Positions 1 through 7,436 of a stretch of 15,874 nt of DNA are shown piece by piece; within the stretch, counting starts at the first letter, position 1; the number at the start of each line of letters is the position of its first letter. The position numbers and the translations under genes were made by a program. Source of the stretch: Propionibacteriaceae bacterium UBA6238. GTDB lineage: Bacteria; Actinomycetota; Actinomycetes; Propionibacteriales; Propionibacteriaceae. Under the pieces are notes generated by a model. The model was given only the letters and a program-made list of their open reading frames with translations, was not told the DNA's origin and searched no databases. The stretch lies in contig DJWE01000094.1 of NCBI GenBank assembly GCA_002441465.1, forward strand, positions 1 to 15,874, in the 5' to 3' direction.

Positions 1-2
1 AA

Positions 3-800
3 CAGCACGGCCCCGACGCCCTCCACGACGCCCTGGCCACGGTCACCACCCTTCAGGGAGAACTGATGATCCGTGACCGGGTCACGTTCCTCTCCCCGGC
101 CGAGGCTGGCCTCCAGGTCGCCGAGATCCTCGCCGCCCGCCCACCAGCGACATGGGAGCAGCACCTCACCGACGTGCCGGAGGGGCAGGCGCGGCACCTG
201 GTGGCGCGGACCCATGCCTGGACAGCCACCCCGACTGCCGTCGCCGACCACGCGCGACAGCAGACACGGCAGATGCGTGGCCGCCTCGACCAGACCCCAG
301 CCCAGCGCTGGCAGCGCTGGGCAAACCTCACCGGCATGGCCGGGGCTCGGGAGTGGCCGAAGCTCGCCGCCCGGCTCGACGAACTCCACCTCGCCGGGGC
401 TGACACCACAATGCTGGCGAGACGGCTGGCGAAGGCGCCGGCCGCAGTCGCCGCTGCGACTCTTGCGCACCACCGCCCGGGGCAGGCAGTGGAGGTGGAT
501 TGGCGTCCCTGGGCCTTGATCGTGAACCCGGCCCTCCTAGCCGACCATGAGTGGACCAGCCTCCAGGCGGACCTGGATCGGCTGCAGAAAATGGGGACTG
601 ATCTCACTGCCCTCGCTGCCACCATGGCAGGACGTGACCCGGGAAGGGTGGCAGAAGGACTGCGCAACGTGCTGCGTCAGCACTGCACCCCGATCGGCCA
701 CGAAGTATGGATGCAGCCAGAGATGATGGCACAACCAATTACGCGAAATCACCCGAAGTCCGCTGCCACCATCGCGCCCGGCTATACCCCTACCAACTAG
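3..800 (+). CDS. C-terminal part of an unrecognised protein, 5' end outside the window
   Basis: The reading frame is open from the first codon of the window (position 3) to the TAG at 798-800, so the true start is probably upstream; the ATG codons at 66 and 69 are internal candidates with no convincing Shine-Dalgarno site. About 265 residues are visible. They are rich in Ala, Arg, Leu and Trp, mostly helical in character, with no signal peptide and no membrane segment. A repeated Gln/Arg/Trp-rich stretch (around TPAQRWQRWANL) and a Trp-Pro pair (DWRPWALI) are visible, but I recognise no catalytic motif. The tail after about residue 235 is polar and looks disordered. Its position beside GIY-YIG and mobile-element genes suggests an accessory or conjugative-element protein, but that is inference from neighbours only. 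Function unknown. Confidence 0.6.
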   Translation, partial: QHGPDALHDALATVTTLQGELMIRDRVTFLSPAEAGLQVAEILAARPPATWEQHLTDVPEGQARHLVARTHAWTATPTAVADHARQQTRQMRGRLDQTPAQRWQRWANLTGMAGAREWPKLAARLDELHLAGADTTMLARRLAKAPAAVAAATLAHHRPGQAVEVDWRPWALIVNPALLADHEWTSLQADLDRLQKMGTDLTALAATMAGRDPGRVAEGLRNVLRQHCTPIGHEVWMQPEMMAQPITRNHPKSAATIAPGYTPTN

Positions 801-830
801 CTGTCCGACAACGTAAGCCATGCTCAGCAT

Positions 831-863
831 GCGTGAACCCAGCTAGAGCAGCCGGGTTCACGC
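831..863. repeat. Inverted repeat (stem-loop) after the first gene
   Basis: The 10-bp arms GCGTGAACCC (831-840) and GGGTTCACGC (854-863) are perfect complements around a 13-nt loop, 30 bp past the stop at 800. No T-run follows on either strand, so it is at best a weak or factor-dependent terminator. It could also be a binding site. Confidence 0.4.
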
Positions 864-939
864 GGCTCGCATCAAGCCGGACAAGCTCAGGGAGCTGGCA
901 CCACAGCTCAGAGATGCGGTGTCTGGGTACGCTGCGCCC

Positions 940-1846
940 ATGGGTGGCAGACAATTGAAGCTCTTCCTCGTAGACGGAACACCAGGCGGGCTGACGACGG
1001 CCGAGATCACGAACTGGACCGGGCACGTGCTCTCAGGACGGCCGGTCCGATCTCGGGGATCTGCTAAAACGACCCGAAGCACAGCGGCCCGGCGTCTACC
1101 TCCTGCTGGGCGACGACGAGGCCGCCATCGGAGGAGCCCACTGCTACATCGGGGAAGCCGAGGACGTCGCCGACCGACTCCGATCACACCAACGTGGGAA
1201 AGTGTTCTGGGACAGGGCCGTGATCGTGACCTCGAAGGACGAGAACCTCACCAAGGGACACGTCCGCTATCTCGAGTCACGGCTCATCGGCCTAGCCAAA
1301 CGCGCCGCCCGCGTGGAACTGGAGAACAGCACCCAGCCACCGCCGGCGCCGCTACCCGAAGCCGACCGATACGACATGGAGTACTTCATCGAACAGGTTC
1401 AAGTTGTCTTGCCAGTGCTCGGCGTCAACGCGATCCGCGTGCGGGAAGTCAACCCGCCCGACCAAGGAACGGTCGATGAGCAGATCTCTCCACTGTTCCG
1501 GCTCGTCAACGCCAAACAAGGTGTGGATGCCAAGGCCCAGCAGATCGACGGCGAGTTCACCATGCTGGCCGGCTCCACTGTGGTCGGGAACGTTCGCCAG
1601 AGCGCCAGATACAGTCCCAGCACCGCCCGCGCGTACGCTTCATGCAGCGCGCTCCACGCAAAGCTGGTGGCCAGCGGGACCATCACGGTCGTCAACGGCA
1701 CCGGGCGGGTGACCCGCAACGTCGTCTTCTCCTCCCCGTCGACGGCCGGCGCGATTGCACTCGGACGATCATGCAATGGCCGTGCAGCTTGGATCTCAAC
1801 AGAGGGCGAAACCTTTGGAACCTGGGAGAGTCGCGGCGTGGAATAA
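940..1846 (+). pseudogene. GIY-YIG nuclease / DUF4357 protein, frameshifted
   Basis: Two reading frames together make one protein of about 300 residues. The N-terminus (from the ATG at 940: GGRQLKLFLVDGTPGGL, then AEITNWTGHVLSG) lies in one frame. The rest starts at about 1046 in the +1 frame (SDLGDLLKRPEAQRPGVYLL...CYIGEAEDVADRL...). The switch lies between about 1036 and 1046 and fits one extra base or two missing bases. The GIY-YIG core is recognisable: GVYLLLG, then CYIGE about 20 residues later, then an Arg-rich helix and VTSKDENLTK...YLESRLI. The end (LGRSCNGRAAW...TFGTWESR) matches the DUF4357 domain usual in this family. Such proteins are common on mobile elements and in accessory DNA; their biological role is not settled. 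Start chosen by family resemblance, since no good Shine-Dalgarno site is visible. A single sequencing error would restore the gene; a GTG at 1202 could start only a truncated product lacking the nuclease core. Confidence 0.8.
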
Positions 1847-1875
1847 GCGGACGGTCCATGTTGCGGGTGCAGGCC

Positions 1876-2120
1876 TCAGCTAAGCCCGACCCCCTCCCCG
1901 GCGCCCGCCCACTCTGATGCGTCCCTGGCCATCTTCTTCCGTGCAGTTTTGAGCTTGACCAAGGGATGAGGGTTTCCTTCCAAGTTCAGGGGAGGCTCCC
2001 ATGCCTTGATGATCTCCCTCTCGACGTCCTTGAGGGCGCGATCAAGGTCAGCCGCCGCCGGCCACACGGCAACGGTCAAGTGCGGGCGTGCATCAACGCC
2101 GTCAGCCGTCAGAGTCCCGT
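1876..2120 (-). pseudogene. C-terminal fragment of a GIY-YIG-like protein
   Basis: On the minus strand the frame ending at 1876 reads HLTVAVWPA...LDRALKDVEREIIKAWEPPLNLEG followed by NPHPL and an Arg/Lys-rich helix. The order acidic/LE helix, PPLNL, N-P-H-P, ARxxxA is the usual C-terminal half of small actinobacterial GIY-YIG-domain proteins (family resemblance recognised by eye). The N-terminal half with the GIY and YIG motifs is missing. The frame stays open to a possible ATG at 2214, but residues upstream of about 2120 look unrelated and border the IS256-type transposase at 2233. I infer that insertion of that element, or a deletion beside it, removed the 5' part. It is not a copy of the 940-1846 gene. 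The upstream boundary is approximate. Confidence 0.5.
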
Positions 2121-2232
2121 GGAGTGGTGGGGTTTGGGGTTGGGGCAGCGCGTGTCGTTGAGCTGATGGGAGGGCCATCGGCGAGATCTTCGGTGTGAAC
2201 GACCAAGAACACACAGAAGTGGAGTCTCACCA

Positions 2233-3458
2233 ATGGCCCTGTCCCAGTCTGCCTTAGATGACCTGCTCGACGCGTTCCGCGCGGGCGAGGGTGCCGATCT
2301 TGTCCGTGAGTCCGTGCGTCTGGTGATGCAGGAACTGATCGAGGCCGAGGCCGCCGACGTGATCGGTGCGCACCGCTACGAACGCAACAGTGACCGTGTC
2401 ACGCACCGTAACGGGTCCCGCCCGAGGGAGGTGATGACCAAGGCCGGCAGCATCGAGATCGCGATCCCGAAACTGAGGACCGGCTCGTTCTTCCCGTCGG
2501 TGCTGGAACGCCGCCGCCGGATCGACCGCGCGTTGTACGCGGTGGTGATGGAGGCCTACGTAAACGGGGTCTCCACCCGGGCTGTCGATGACCTGGGCGT
2601 GGCCCTGGGCGGGACCGGGATCTCCAAATCCGAGGTCTCTCGGATCGGCTAGGGCCTCGACGACGAGGTCGACCGGTTCCGCAGCCGCCGTCTCGAGGCG
2701 ATCGACTACCCCTATGTGTTCCTCGATGCCACGTATCTGCATGTCCGAAGCGGTGGCCCGGTCACCTCCAAGGCGGTCGTGGTCGCCACCGCCGTTGCTG
2801 CCGACGGCCGCCGAGAAATCCTGGGCCTCGACATCGGCGACAGCGAGGACGAGGTGTTCTGGCGCGGGTTCCTCACCAGCTTGAAGGGCCGCGGACTCCG
2901 CGGCGTCCGGCTGGTGATCTCCGACCAGCACACCGGCCTGACCGGCGCGATCCGCCGCTGCTTCCAGGGCGCGGCCCTCCAACGCTGCCGCGTCCACTAC
3001 GCCCGCAACCTCCTGGCCCACGTGCCCCGCACCGAGGCGCAAATGGTGGCCGCGGTGCTCCGCACCATCTTCGCCCAACCCACCAGCGACGCCGTCGCAG
3101 CCACCTGGGCCCAGGTCCGCGACCAGCTCGCCGGCCGCTACCCCAAGCTCGGACCCCACATGGACCTGGCCAAGGCCGAGGTCCTGGCCTTCACCGGCTT
3201 CCCCCGTCTGCACTGGACCAAGATCTGGTCCACCAACCCCCTCGAGCGGCTGAACAAAGAGATCAAGCGCCACGCCCGGGTCGTGGGTATTTCCCCAACG
3301 AGGCCGCGGTCATGCGACTGATCGGGATGGTCCTGGCCGACACCAACGATGAATGGATCACCGACGAGCGCCGCTACCTGTCCGAAGGATCCATGGCCAA
3401 ACTCCTCCCAGAACCCGATAATGAACCCATCGCCGCCATCACCGGCAGCGAATCGTGA
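2233..3458 (+). pseudogene. IS256-family transposase, inactivated by an internal stop and a frameshift
   Basis: The translated pieces form a near full-length IS256-type (mutator-like) DDE transposase of about 408 codons. It starts at the ATG at 2233, preceded by a GGAG at 2221-2224. The N-terminal part (YERNSDRVTHRNGSR...IEIAIPKLR, then YVNGVSTR and SKSEVSRI) ends at an in-frame TAG (2650-2652), where relatives continue with Cys-Ala-Gly-Leu-Asp. The same frame resumes with the catalytic Asp in FLDATYLHVR, the second Asp in VISDQHTG, and the catalytic Glu in NPLERLNKEIKR. Near 3288-3292 one base is missing, so the frame ends early at 3321. The expected tail (FPNEAAVMRLIG...DERRYL) continues in another frame to the TGA at 3456-3458. 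Two independent lesions make loss of function very likely. The terminal inverted repeats could not be identified. Confidence 0.88.
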
Positions 3459-3500
3459 GCACCGAGGACATCGCCTCGAAAGCCCACCGCGGTCTCTCGA

Positions 3501-3535
3501 CGGCGCTTGAAGGTTGGGCGGTAACGGCGCTTGAA
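3501..3535 (+). repeat. Left-end paired repeats of the IS21 element
   Basis: CGGCGCTTGAA occurs at 3501-3511 and again at 3525-3535, a 24-bp period. These are likely IstA-binding repeats. Confidence 0.75.
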
Positions 3536-3562
3536 AAGTGAGCACTCTTCGACGATGGGAGT

Positions 3563-4762
3563 GTGATCACGATGGAGGATTGGGCACTGATCAGGCGGCT
3601 GGCGGCCGAGGGGGTGCCGAAGGCGAGGATCGCTGCGAGGCTGCAGATCTCGCGGAACACGGTCGCGAAGGCGGTCCGGTCGGATGGCCCGCCGAAGTAC
3701 GTGCGTCGTGAGCAGGTGACGTCGTTCACGCCGTTCGAGGCGAGGGTGCGGCAGTTACTGGCTGAGACCCCGGACATGCCGTCGACGGTGGTCGCGGAGC
3801 GGGTCGGATGGACGGGATCGATCCGCTGGTTCCGTGACAATGTCAATCGGTTGCGTCCGGCGCAGCGGCGACCGGATCCGGCGGATCGACTGACGTGGGC
3901 GCCGGGGGACGCGGCGCAGTGTGATCTGTGGTTCCCGCCGAAGAAGATCATGCTGGAGGACGGGTCACGCAGTTTGTTGCCGGTGTTGGTGATGACCGCT
4001 GCGCATTCACGGTTCACGCTGGCCAGGATGATCCCCACGCGCAAGACCGAGGATCTGTTGTTGGGGTCGTGGGAGTTGCTACGCCAGCTCGGCGCGGTCC
4101 CTCGACGGCTGATCTGGGACAATGAGCCGGGGATCGGGCGGGGTCGCCCGACCGTTCCGGTTCAGGTGTTCGCCGGAACTTTGGCGACCAGGGTGGTGCT
4201 TCTTCGCCCCCGGGATCCGGAGTCGAAGGGCTTGGTCGAGCGGCGTAACGGCTGGTTCGAGACCTCGTTCATGCCGGGGCGCAGTTTCGTCTCCCCGGCC
4301 GACTTCAACGCGCAGCTCACTGATTGGCTGGTGGATGCGAACCAGCGGACGGTCCGCACGATCAAGGCCCGCCCGGTCGATCTCCTGCCGACGGATCGGG
4401 CTCACATGCTGCCACTGCCACCGGCGGTGCTGCATCTGGGATGGCGTAACCACATCCGGCTGGGCCGTGACTACTACGTCCGGGTCGATACCAACGACTA
4501 CTCCGTCGACCCGAGCATGATCGGGCGTCCCATCGACGTGACCGCGGACCTTGAGCAGGTCTGGGTCCGCGCCGATGGCAGGACCGTTGCCCGTCACGCC
4601 CGGCTCTGGGCACGGGGGCAGACGGTCACCGATCCCGCCCATGTCGCGGGGGCGGCTCGGCTTCGTCACGCTCACCAGCATCCCGCCCCCCATGCCAGTG
4701 ATGACCTGGCGCGGGACCTGGCCGACTACGACCGCGCGTTCGGACTCGAGGGAGGACTGTGA
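3563..4762 (+). CDS. istA: IS21-family transposase IstA
   Basis: IstA is the DDE recombinase that cuts and joins the element's ends, working with the ATPase IstB. The 399-residue product has an N-terminal helix-turn-helix (about residues 16-37, VPKARIAARLQISRNTVAKA) that would bind the terminal repeats. An RNase H-fold catalytic core follows: Asp121 in GDAAQCDLWFP, Asp186 in LIWDNEPG and Glu226 in SKGLVERRNGWFE. The C-terminal part (DYYVRVDTNDYSVDP and after) is the usual beta-barrel-like Mu-type region. The length is typical and no frameshift is visible. The start is either GTG 3563 or ATG 3572; a GGGAG just upstream (3557-3561) fits the second somewhat better. Its stop overlaps the start of istB, the standard arrangement in this family. 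Confidence 0.93.
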   Translation: MITMEDWALIRRLAAEGVPKARIAARLQISRNTVAKAVRSDGPPKYVRREQVTSFTPFEARVRQLLAETPDMPSTVVAERVGWTGSIRWFRDNVNRLRPAQRRPDPADRLTWAPGDAAQCDLWFPPKKIMLEDGSRSLLPVLVMTAAHSRFTLARMIPTRKTEDLLLGSWELLRQLGAVPRRLIWDNEPGIGRGRPTVPVQVFAGTLATRVVLLRPRDPESKGLVERRNGWFETSFMPGRSFVSPADFNAQLTDWLVDANQRTVRTIKARPVDLLPTDRAHMLPLPPAVLHLGWRNHIRLGRDYYVRVDTNDYSVDPSMIGRPIDVTADLEQVWVRADGRTVARHARLWARGQTVTDPAHVAGAARLRHAHQHPAPHASDDLARDLADYDRAFGLEGGL

Positions 4763-5550
4763 TGCCCGGCCCGACCACGAGCGTCGAGGCGCTCAAGCAG
4801 ATCACCCATCTCGCGGCCGCGTTGAAGGCTCCCCGGATCACGCAAGCCGCGGCCCGACTGGCGGAACATGCCCGTGACGCCGGCTGGACCTTCGAGGACT
4901 ACCTCGCCGCCGTCCTGGAACGCGAGGTATCGGCCCGGAACGCGTCCGGGGCCGAGCTGCGGATCCGCGCCGCCGGGTTCCCCGGACGCAAGACACTCGA
5001 CGACTTCGACTTCGACCACCAACCCGCCGCCCGCAGCCAGGCCCTGGCACTGGCGTCCGGGGCCTACCTGGCCGAGCACCGCAACATCGTGCTCCTCGGC
5101 CCACCCGGCACCGGGAAGACCCATCTGGCCACCGCACTGGGCATCCGCGCCTGCCAAGCCGGCTACCGCGTCCTGTTCGCCACCGCCACCGACTGGATCA
5201 CCCGTCTCACCGAGACACACGCCAGAGGCCGCCTCGCCGCCGAGCTCGTCCGGCTACGCCGCTACGGGCTGATCATCGTCGACGAAGTCGGTTACCTCCC
5301 CTTCGAACAAGACGCCGCGAACCTGTTCTTCCAACTCGTGTCCTCCCGCTACGAACACGCCTCCCTGATCCTCACCTCAAACCTGCCATTCAGTGGCTGG
5401 GGCGCCGTGTTCGGCGACCAGATCGTCGCCGCCGCCATGATCGACCGCATCGTCCACCATGCCGACGTGATCGCCCTCAAAGGCGCCAGCTACAGACTCC
5501 GCGACCGCGAGATCGACACCCTGCCCAGCATCAGAGCCGAGCAGAGCTAA
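4762..5550 (+). CDS. istB: IS21-family helper ATPase IstB
   Basis: IstB is the AAA+ ATPase of the DnaC/DnaA-like clade that selects target DNA and activates IstA. The 262-residue product shows the IstB N-terminal helical domain (about 8-60), Walker A GPPGTGKT (113-120), Walker B LIIVDE (170-175), a sensor-type LTSN near residue 205 and an Arg-finger region with MIDRIVHH. ATG 4762 is preferred because GGAGGA lies at 4751-4756; a GTG at 4759 would add one residue. ATG 4762 overlaps the istA TGA by one base, so translation of the two is probably coupled. No lesion is visible. Confidence 0.94.
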   Translation: MPGPTTSVEALKQITHLAAALKAPRITQAAARLAEHARDAGWTFEDYLAAVLEREVSARNASGAELRIRAAGFPGRKTLDDFDFDHQPAARSQALALASGAYLAEHRNIVLLGPPGTGKTHLATALGIRACQAGYRVLFATATDWITRLTETHARGRLAAELVRLRRYGLIIVDEVGYLPFEQDAANLFFQLVSSRYEHASLILTSNLPFSGWGAVFGDQIVAAAMIDRIVHHADVIALKGASYRLRDREIDTLPSIRAEQS

Positions 5551-5571
5551 CATGCCAACAACCGCTCACAA

Positions 5572-5606
5572 TTCCAGCGCCGAAACTGCTCAACTTTCGA
5601 GCGCCG
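5572..5606 (-). repeat. Right-end paired repeats of the IS21 element
   Basis: TTCCAGCGCCG (5572-5582) and TTCGAGCGCCG (5596-5606) are the inverted counterparts of the left-end motif, again at 24-bp period. Confidence 0.72.
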
Positions 5607-5666
5607 TCGATAGCGGTCAAGTTCGGACTCGGATCGGAATGATCGTCCTACCAGTCTGAGCTGCGC

Positions 5667-5678
5667 TGACTCGAGTCA
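5667..5678. promoter_or_regulatory. 12-bp palindrome, possible operator upstream of the DUF1349 gene
   Basis: TGACTCGAGTCA is a perfect palindrome with a central CG. Its form (TGA, three bases, mirror) is that of the two LacI-type operators at 13006-13031, though the inner bases differ (ACTC against AACC). It lies 127 bp before the preferred start of the DUF1349 gene. A regulatory role is inferred from form and position only. The rest of 5613-5804 shows no clear promoter. Confidence 0.3.
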
Positions 5679-5804
5679 CTGGAACGACACGGTGGGTAGG
5701 TTCGGCTCGCACACACGCTCCGCTCCGCTGACGCGGACACTAGAGTGTGGAGGACCAAGTCTCCGGCGCCCGGCGGGAGGCTGCCTCTAGCTCGGAGATG
5801 GCAA

Positions 5805-6419
5805 GTGCCCGTTGAACTCGCAATCGCCCCCCTCCCCTTTGCTCTCCTTGCCTCCGGCGACGCGTGGCGATCGGATGGTTCCGCCATCCACACATCAGCC
5901 GATCCGCGCAGCGACCTCTTCGTCGATCCGGGCACCACAGGTGCGGTGAATGCCGACACCCTCCTCAATGCCACCAGGGCGCTCGGACCTGCACCGGCCG
6001 GGGACTTCCAGTTCAGCGCGAGGGTCGAAGCCAATTTGGCCGCGCAGTTCGATGCCGGAGTACTGCTCCTTTGGCAGGACGACGACCACTGGGCGAAGCT
6101 CTGCTATGAGCAGTCACCCGACAACGAGCGCATGGTGGTGTCTGTGGTCAACCGAGACGTGTGCGATGACGCCAATGCCTTCGTCGCTGAGGGCACGGAC
6201 GTCTGGCTACGGATTGCGCGAGTCGGGCACGCATTCGCGTTCCACGCATCCTGCGACGGGGAGCGCTGGAGGTTCGTGCGGGTCTTCTCGCTCGGCGACC
6301 CGCATGGGGTACACATCGGATTCGCCGCACAGTCGCCCACCGGTGAGGGGTGCGACGTCCGTTTCGACAGCGTCCGCTTCTCTACTGAGACGCTCAGCAA
6401 CCTCCGCGACGGCTCCTGA
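5805..6419 (+). CDS. DUF1349 family protein (concanavalin-like fold)
   Basis: The 204-residue product resembles the DUF1349 family, small cytoplasmic proteins with a concanavalin A-like beta-sandwich. Their molecular role is not established, but they often accompany carbohydrate genes. Visible hallmarks are a DLFVDP near residue 40, DFQFSARVEANLAAQFDAGVL, WAKLCYE (usually W.K.g.E), VNRDVCDDAN, VWLRIAR and a final FSLGDPHGVHIGFAAQSP leading to FDSVRF. There is no signal peptide or membrane segment. GTG 5805 is chosen because GGAGA lies eight bases upstream and it gives the usual family length; GTG 5745 would add 20 low-quality residues. The gene is convergent with the sugar operon and their stop codons abut. 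It may bind or sense a sugar related to the operon's substrate (inference). Confidence 0.78.
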   Translation: MPVELAIAPLPFALLASGDAWRSDGSAIHTSADPRSDLFVDPGTTGAVNADTLLNATRALGPAPAGDFQFSARVEANLAAQFDAGVLLLWQDDDHWAKLCYEQSPDNERMVVSVVNRDVCDDANAFVAEGTDVWLRIARVGHAFAFHASCDGERWRFVRVFSLGDPHGVHIGFAAQSPTGEGCDVRFDSVRFSTETLSNLRDGS

Positions 6420-6426
6420 TCAGGAG
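6413..6426. repeat. 14-bp palindrome holding two convergent stop codons
   Basis: CTCCTGATCAGGAG is a perfect palindrome. It contains the TGA of the DUF1349 gene (6417-6419) on the plus strand and the TGA of the DUF4432 gene (6422-6420) on the minus strand. With no loop and no T-run it is unlikely to terminate transcription by itself. No other terminator is visible between these genes. Confidence 0.6.
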
Positions 6427-7436
6427 ACAGCAGTACCAGCGCTGACCGTGCTGCTATAAGTGATGCGTTCTCCGGGCTCCAGCCACCGCACGTCTCCGGA
6501 CGCCTCAGCCACGGCGCGTCCGCCATCCAGGGATGTCGACGGTTCGACACCGAGGACGTTGACCCCCGGACGGGGGTCACGCCACAAGATCAGGTAGGGC
6601 CAAGGGTCCCGCGGATTGCTGATCTCCACCCAGCGCCCGTCCGGGGCCGTGACCTTGGTGGTCACGACCTCCGACTCGGGGCGACAGTAGACGACCTTCT
6701 CATCAAGGTCAGACCCGGTGAGCTCGTGATCGTCCTGGAGTACCCAAGCCAGCGATGGGACCGTGCCGCCATCCCGCACGCCGAAAGGCGCGGCGGTTGA
6801 GTCGACGGTGGAGCCGCGCCCAACGACGGGATATCCGAGGTTGAAGTGGTGCCGGAACATGTGGCCGGCGACCTCATAACCCTCGTTCGTGACGATGTCC
6901 TCGACGCAGAGCCAGGGGCGGGTGGTGCTGACCAGCAGCCTGCGCTCCAGCACGAGCGGGGGCGAACCCAGTGCACCCTCGACCACGCTGCCAGTGACCT
7001 CGATAACCGGTCCATCGTCGTCCCCTCGAACTAGGCCGTGACGCACGTGCTCCGCGGGGAGGTTGGCCACCCGCCCATGGAGACCGTGGTGGATACCGTC
7101 CACGGTGGAGGGCATGCCGGTTGACCGCATCCCACAGGTCGTGAGCAGGCCTCCCGGAAACGTCTCGACCCATCCACCACCGGTCGGCTCGTGGCGGGAC
7201 GAGTCCACATGCCCTCGTGGGGACTTCCACGCCAGCGGGAAGCCCGGGGCGTCGACCCACCCGATGTCCATGGCCCTGTCGAGCAGGACTTCCATCGAGA
7301 AGCCAGCGGGGTTGCGAAGCAGAAGCACCCCCGCGCCGGAAGCTGGACCGTCGGCCCGATGGAGTCGTTCGACCGTGACGAGCTGTTCAGGATGCCCTAG
7401 TTGCCGGCGCACATCCGGGTGGAGAAGTCTGCGCAT
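6420..7436 (-). CDS. DUF4432 family protein, mutarotase-like (aldose 1-epimerase fold)
   Basis: The 338-residue product fits DUF4432, a family of the galactose mutarotase-like superfamily, so it probably binds a sugar and may interconvert its anomers. Visible family marks are the DRAMDIGW strand (about 53-60) followed by FPLAWKSP, the FPGGLLTTCG block (93-102), the HGLHGRVANLPAEH block (117-130), VEDIVTNEG (178-186) and HHFNLGYPVV (196-205), which holds candidate active-site His residues. The ATG at 7436 overlaps the stop of the second permease as TGATG, with a GGAG seven bases upstream, which settles the start against a much longer open frame. It is the last gene of the sugar operon. The context suggests handling of the transported sugar's anomers before isomerisation; the substrate is not shown by sequence. 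Confidence 0.85.
   Translation of the reverse strand: MRRLLHPDVRRQLGHPEQLVTVERLHRADGPASGAGVLLLRNPAGFSMEVLLDRAMDIGWVDAPGFPLAWKSPRGHVDSSRHEPTGGGWVETFPGGLLTTCGMRSTGMPSTVDGIHHGLHGRVANLPAEHVRHGLVRGDDDGPVIEVTGSVVEGALGSPPLVLERRLLVSTTRPWLCVEDIVTNEGYEVAGHMFRHHFNLGYPVVGRGSTVDSTAAPFGVRDGGTVPSLAWVLQDDHELTGSDLDEKVVYCRPESEVVTTKVTAPDGRWVEISNPRDPWPYLILWRDPRPGVNVLGVEPSTSLDGGRAVAEASGDVRWLEPGERITYSSTVSAGTAVS

Larger units (their letters stand above)
3495..5612 (+). mobile_element. IS21-family insertion sequence, apparently complete
   Basis: The element holds istA and istB between related ends. The left end begins TCTCGACGGCGCTT (3495). The right end, read inward on the minus strand from 5612, begins TATCGACGGCGCTC. 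Inside each end the 11-bp motif CGGCGCTTGAA, or a close variant, occurs twice at a spacing of exactly 24 bp. This matches the multiple terminal transposase-binding repeats known in this family. GCGGTC flanks both sides (3489-3494 and 5613-5618) as a 6-bp target duplication, within the 4-8 bp usual for IS21. The tips do not carry the commonly seen TG/CA dinucleotide, so the exact boundary could be off by a few bases. Total about 2.1 kb. Both genes are intact, so the element may still be active. Confidence 0.85.

Noticed and set aside
53..667. 204-codon minus-strand frame opposite the first gene
   Set aside because: It is Arg/Ser/Ala-rich, typical of antisense in high-GC DNA, and the plus frame is open through the window edge with more protein-like composition.
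831..863. Stem-loop considered as a tRNA T-arm fragment or att site
   Set aside because: GGGTTCACGC resembles a T-arm only superficially; no acceptor, D or anticodon arms can be built around it.
2254..3273. Long open frame (339 codons) on the minus strand across the IS256-type transposase
   Set aside because: It is the antisense shadow of the transposase. Its composition (Gly/Asp/His/Ala-rich repeats of the complementary codons) shows no domain, and the plus strand has the catalytic motifs.
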